Source: Solobacterium sp.
Lineage (GTDB): Bacteria > Bacillota_I > Bacilli_A > Erysipelotrichales > Erysipelotrichaceae
Direction of reading: 5' to 3'
Assembly: GCA_017512725.1 (NCBI GenBank)
Contig: JAFWEW010000043.1
Location: forward strand, 96,829 to 160,828
DNA length: 64,000 nucleotides
Shown here: piece by piece, positions 61,382 through 64,000 of the stretch
Position numbering within the stretch: position 1 is the first letter of the stretch
Layout of the letters: every line of letters begins with the position of its first letter
Program-made: the position numbers and the translations under genes
Notes under the pieces: generated by a model
Seen by the model: the letters and a program-made list of their open reading frames with translations, nothing else
Database searches by the model: none
What the model was told of the DNA's origin: nothing

Positions 61382-61551
61382 TATTCTGTCCTCCTGAGCT
61401 TTTCCAGCTCCGCCTGTAGCTGATGATTCGCCTTCCGGATCAAGGCATTCTCTAGTTTCACATCTGCAAGATCTTTAAGGAGCTGGCGATTAAGCTTCTT
61501 AAAAAGCTCTATATCCATTTCCAGCTCCTTCATCTGCTGTTCGGCTGTCAC
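61381..61551 (-). CDS. Small coiled-coil prophage protein, GTG start
   Basis: 56 residues. GTG start overlaps the lysin stop (GTGA), with GAAGGTG as ribosome-binding site inside the end of the lysin gene. An internal ATG at 61533 has no site. The whole length is a Leu/Lys/Glu heptad pattern (MKELEMDIELFKKLNRQLL and onward), predicting a single coiled coil. Likely translationally coupled on both sides. No family recognised. Confidence 0.65.
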   Translation of the reverse strand: MTAEQQMKELEMDIELFKKLNRQLLKDLADVKLENALIRKANHQLQAELEKLRRTE

Positions 61552-63068
61552 AGTTTCACCTTCGCTTTTCCGGTTTGATACCCGAAATAGAATATGATCA
61601 CATACGTTGATGTCTGATAGAACTTCTCATCAATCTGCATCTGATTAATTGTCAGATAGCAAAGCGTATATATGAGCATGAATGTGATAAAGGACTTCAG
61701 ATCGATAAGATCCGCAAACTTGCTCAGAATTTTGACAACAGCTCCTTTGATTGTCTGCACATCATAGTTTTCTCCAGCTACTGCAGCCGCCGGTGTAGGT
61801 TGCTGCTGCTCTGGTGTCATTTCAGGAACAGTAACCACTTGTTCGCTCATAGATTCGTCCTCCTCTGGTATTTCAATAGGTTCAGGAACAACAATCGGGA
61901 CTTCTTCCGGCTCCTGAATGATTTCTGCCGGGGCATCCGGACCGTCAATGATCTGGGCGATAACTAACACGTTTGGAAGCTTCCGCTCTGTATACAGCTT
62001 CTTTTCCATAGACATTGTTGAGTTATTCCATGCCAGCATCTGTGTACTGCCGCCTGAATCCATCAGGATCAGCTCCTCGACTCCCCGGAACGCATCAAAA
62101 AACGTCACCGTATCACGCGGACAGATCTTGTCCGGGAATACAGCAACGGCCCAGTCTCCATTATCGAATTTCACAGCGGCTGTCTGTGTGTTCGGCTCAT
62201 CGTCTTTATCACCGTAATTCACAGATCTTCCGAATACTTTCTGCCCCTTATGGATCCTTACCGCATACGGGGTAATCGCAAAATTGACGTCTTCCGGACT
62301 GCCGAAATACTGATCAGCAGTCATGTACTCGCAGTTTCCGTCATGGTCCTCATAGTATGCCAGGATCCCGGACTGCTTTGGCGCCTGGGTGTAGCTGTTC
62401 CCTGCAGCCGCATCTTGCTCCACCCCGTAATGTCTTCCGTATGGATCCGGTTGATCATTCTTGAATTGAAAATAGCCGCCATTCACAACAGCGGCTTTGC
62501 GGACCTTATCCGTATCAAATTTTGTGATATCGTACAGTGCTGTTTCCCCATCGGCGGAAAGCACATGCAGGGAATAACCGGCGGCTCTGTTGCCCCGGTA
62601 AACCATTGCCGTAATTTTATTACGGATAAGCTTGGAATACCCATAGGGAAGCTCTTCACCTTCCCACACCTTCCATCTGAGCGCACCAAGCGCATCAGAC
62701 CAGTCTGTATTTTTCAAACATGCGGGTTTCTTTCCCTGATTTGTACCGAATTCCTGTCCGTTGTAATAAAAACACACATGGCTATCCGGATGTGTCCATC
62801 CGCCGCGTGCCGCGTGCGGAAACAGTACCATATCGCCGTTCTGGAATCCCTGTGATTTATCGATCAGGGAATACCATTTTGCCCAGCGGCTTCTGTTGTA
62901 CCAGATCTGATCAGAATACCCATCGCCACCAATAGCAGTGGACCAGTCCGGAACTCCCGCAAGCCGGAAATGCTCTTTGGCAAGATCTACGCACTGGATC
63001 CCGGCGGCGCCGTCAACATCTTTGGCCCATCCGGTATATGCGTTTATAAATTGATCTACTGTCAGCAT
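61548..63068 (-). CDS. Prophage endolysin: CHAP-like + NAGPA domain + holin-like C-terminus
   Basis: 506 residues in three parts. Residues ~1-135 look like a CHAP hydrolase (IQCVDLAKEHF with catalytic Cys, HPDSHVCFYY with His). Residues ~145-375 resemble a phosphodiester-glycosidase/NAGPA domain (AAVVNGGYFQF, ELILMDSGGSTQMLAW). After a Glu/Pro-rich linker, residues ~407-506 contain two TM helices and a basic tail like a holin. GAGGAGG before an internal ATG at 61850 suggests that the last 100 residues are also made separately. AAAGGAG precedes the main ATG. Confidence 0.82.
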   Translation of the reverse strand: MLTVDQFINAYTGWAKDVDGAAGIQCVDLAKEHFRLAGVPDWSTAIGGDGYSDQIWYNRSRWAKWYSLIDKSQGFQNGDMVLFPHAARGGWTHPDSHVCFYYNGQEFGTNQGKKPACLKNTDWSDALGALRWKVWEGEELPYGYSKLIRNKITAMVYRGNRAAGYSLHVLSADGETALYDITKFDTDKVRKAAVVNGGYFQFKNDQPDPYGRHYGVEQDAAAGNSYTQAPKQSGILAYYEDHDGNCEYMTADQYFGSPEDVNFAITPYAVRIHKGQKVFGRSVNYGDKDDEPNTQTAAVKFDNGDWAVAVFPDKICPRDTVTFFDAFRGVEELILMDSGGSTQMLAWNNSTMSMEKKLYTERKLPNVLVIAQIIDGPDAPAEIIQEPEEVPIVVPEPIEIPEEDESMSEQVVTVPEMTPEQQQPTPAAAVAGENYDVQTIKGAVVKILSKFADLIDLKSFITFMLIYTLCYLTINQMQIDEKFYQTSTYVIIFYFGYQTGKAKVKL

Positions 63069-63086
63069 ATCTATCTCCTTTCCATA

Positions 63087-63160
63087 CTGCCGATTGAAGG
63101 AGTCGAACCCTCATTGGATACTTACAAGGCATCTGTCTTGCCAGTTAAACGAAATCGGCA
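63087..63160 (-). tRNA. Prophage tRNA-Thr (anticodon TGT)
   Basis: Acceptor TGCCGAT/ATCGGCA, anticodon stem GATGC/GTATC (one G-U) around loop CTTGTAA, T arm GAGGG-TTCGACT-CCTTC. There is one extra base between acceptor and D stem and the D stem is weak (GTTT/AGAC). CCA is not encoded. It lies between a terminator and the lysin gene. Confidence 0.75.
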
Positions 63161-63161
63161 T

Positions 63162-63186
63162 AAAAAAAGCCGGCATTTCTGCCGGT
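63162..63186 (-). terminator. Terminator upstream of the tRNA-Thr
   Basis: Stem ccggca/tgccgg (63070-series: 63170-63175 with 63180-63185), T7 on the minus strand ending at the tRNA 5' end. Confidence 0.75.
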
Positions 63187-63231
63187 TCAAAATGAATTAA
63201 ACTTTATGTTGCTTTCCTAAGAGATTGCAAC

Positions 63232-63450
63232 TTAATCTGAAGTGATTTCTGCAAAATAGTTCTGTTCTAACGCTTGTTTATACTCTTGCGCTTTCCTTTC
63301 GTGGTAATCAATCGGAATTGTATATTCCAATTCTTTCAAAGCACCGGTAGCACAATCAATAGCATCATGCAGTTCTGGCATATATACCTGTGACCAATCA
63401 TCTTGTACTTTGAAATCTTCAAGGATTCTGATTGCTTCTTTTCTGTTCAT
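63232..63450 (-). CDS. Hypothetical prophage protein
   Basis: 72 residues starting MNRKEAIRILEDFKVQDD, acidic and helical, ending NYFAEITSD. AGAGG 6 nt upstream fixes the start; the longer frame has no site. No motif recognised. Confidence 0.55.
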   Translation of the reverse strand: MNRKEAIRILEDFKVQDDWSQVYMPELHDAIDCATGALKELEYTIPIDYHERKAQEYKQALEQNYFAEITSD

Positions 63451-63473
63451 AAATACCTCTAAGAGATTTCGAA

Positions 63474-63764
63474 CTAACCCGCCAACCAATAGAGCAATAA
63501 TGCTATTGCATAATGCGTTATCTGGTCTGCCGTATAAGTTATGCGCTTGTACTTCGCTTTCTGTAAATCGACCATAACGTGTGATATGAATAGCGGTATC
63601 AATCGCCAGTTATACCCGAATATGATATAGAATGGCAAACAATACAAAGCACAATGCACGAACATGTGATACAGATTTTCGCCTTTTGTCTTTGCTATAA
63701 AGTCAATCTGCAAAACATAATCACCTATCAGATGGCAGAATATGATTTTTAATATCGTTTCCAT
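63474..63764 (-). CDS. DUF3307-like prophage membrane protein
   Basis: 96 residues with about three TM helices. CHLIGDYVLQIDFIAKTKG followed by a HMFVHCAL block matches the DUF3307 pattern seen in phage and bacterial membrane proteins of unknown role. TGA of the 24-residue gene directly precedes its ATG. Confidence 0.65.
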   Translation of the reverse strand: METILKIIFCHLIGDYVLQIDFIAKTKGENLYHMFVHCALYCLPFYIIFGYNWRLIPLFISHVMVDLQKAKYKRITYTADQITHYAIALLLYWLAG

Positions 63765-63839
63765 TCAGCGAACTTTATAAATCACCGCAATGAGTATACA
63801 AGCCACAAATAAAGCAAAGATCATTCGCTTTCCCGTCAT
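63765..63839 (-). CDS. 24-residue single-TM prophage peptide
   Basis: MTGKRMIFALFVACILIAV and five more residues: a basic N-terminus followed by one TM helix. It is wedged exactly between the stop of the 49-residue gene and the start of the DUF3307-like gene. Possibly a small holin-related or spanin-like peptide; coding is supported only by the tight packing. Confidence 0.45.
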   Translation of the reverse strand: MTGKRMIFALFVACILIAVIYKVR

Positions 63840-63989
63840 TTAGTGAACTATCACAGTACCGTCATCCAGGATCTCACATCCTCTGCGGAGCAGCTCCGCA
63901 CGGACAGCTTCTTTATACTTTGCCGGTACATCATTAAACGTCTTTGTAGTTCCAGGAGTCATGAGTGTTCTTACCCAAAGATTAACCAT
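63840..63989 (-). CDS. Small prophage protein (CD1375-like)
   Basis: 49 residues: VNLWVRTLMTPGTTKTFNDV, then PAKYKEAVRAELLRRG and GTVIVH. Resembles the short CD1375-type proteins encoded after phage tail genes, with the DVPxxYxExV core. GAGG 7 nt before the ATG. The tail genes expected upstream lie outside the window. Confidence 0.6.
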   Translation of the reverse strand: MVNLWVRTLMTPGTTKTFNDVPAKYKEAVRAELLRRGCEILDDGTVIVH

Positions 63990-64000
63990 GTCTTATCCTC

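Noticed and set aside
1-64000. CRISPR array, insertion sequences or transposase genes
   Set aside because: No regularly spaced repeats, cas genes, transposase motifs or IS-type terminal repeats were seen.

Overview
The window is about 50% GC and reads as a chromosome segment of an anaerobic, butyrate-forming Bacillota. An Erysipelotrichia-like host is my best inference. It rests on the full acetyl-CoA-to-butyrate pathway ending in phosphotransbutyrylase and butyrate kinase, Firmicutes-type neighbourhoods (recJ-apt-rel; mraZ-rsmH-ftsL-pbp-mraY; DUF177-rpmF next to tmcAL; comN-secDF), and Mollicutes-like AAAGTG boxes in front of mraZ. Most genes lie on the minus strand.

Layout. 1-6.6 kb: murL-murD-recJ-apt-rel (rel runs off the left edge). 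MurD is paired with a MurL-like glutamate epimerase. 6.8-15.3 kb: secDF, a ComN-like gene, the dcw cluster with a five-repeat MraZ operator, rpmF and DUF177. 15.3-24.5 kb: tmcAL, tagD, yebC, an Alg13/Alg14-type glycosyltransferase pair, PTS Enzyme I carrying an N-terminal acyl-carrier-like domain, and hpf. 24.6-31.4 kb: nuclease-like DUF2779, peptidases, rimO, membrane genes. 31.4-35 kb: a tightly coupled operon of AMP-ligase, ACP, acyl-ACP thioesterase, AcpS and an HExxH protein. 35-39.5 kb: an orphan amino-acid ABC pair with an apparent CTG start, purC, a lipid kinase, a flavin reductase and coaD.

39.5-53.3 kb: two butyrate operons, ptb-buk-thl (plus) and thl-crt-hbd-bcd-etfB-etfA (minus). 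Both promoters carry Rex-like operators, suggesting joint redox control. Between them sits an MBOAT/SGNH O-acylation locus. 53.4-59.7 kb: an AlkZ-related protein, a membrane-anchored GH13 glucosidase, an ABC exporter, tRNA-Leu, a HAD protein and an SMI1/KNR4 protein.

59.8-64 kb: a mobile region. Two 3'-terminal fragments of a tRNA-Phe gene lie 869 bp apart and look like nested integration scars. Between them is a small gene with a double-glycine-like N-terminus. To the right is the lysis end of a prophage (small tail-end genes, DUF3307, tRNA-Thr, a CHAP/NAGPA lysin fused to a holin-like segment, two short genes) that continues past the window.

Several genes have a -10-like hexamer 6-11 nt before the start codon and no Shine-Dalgarno site, suggesting leaderless transcripts. 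All database-dependent statements are from memory of the families; no search was run.
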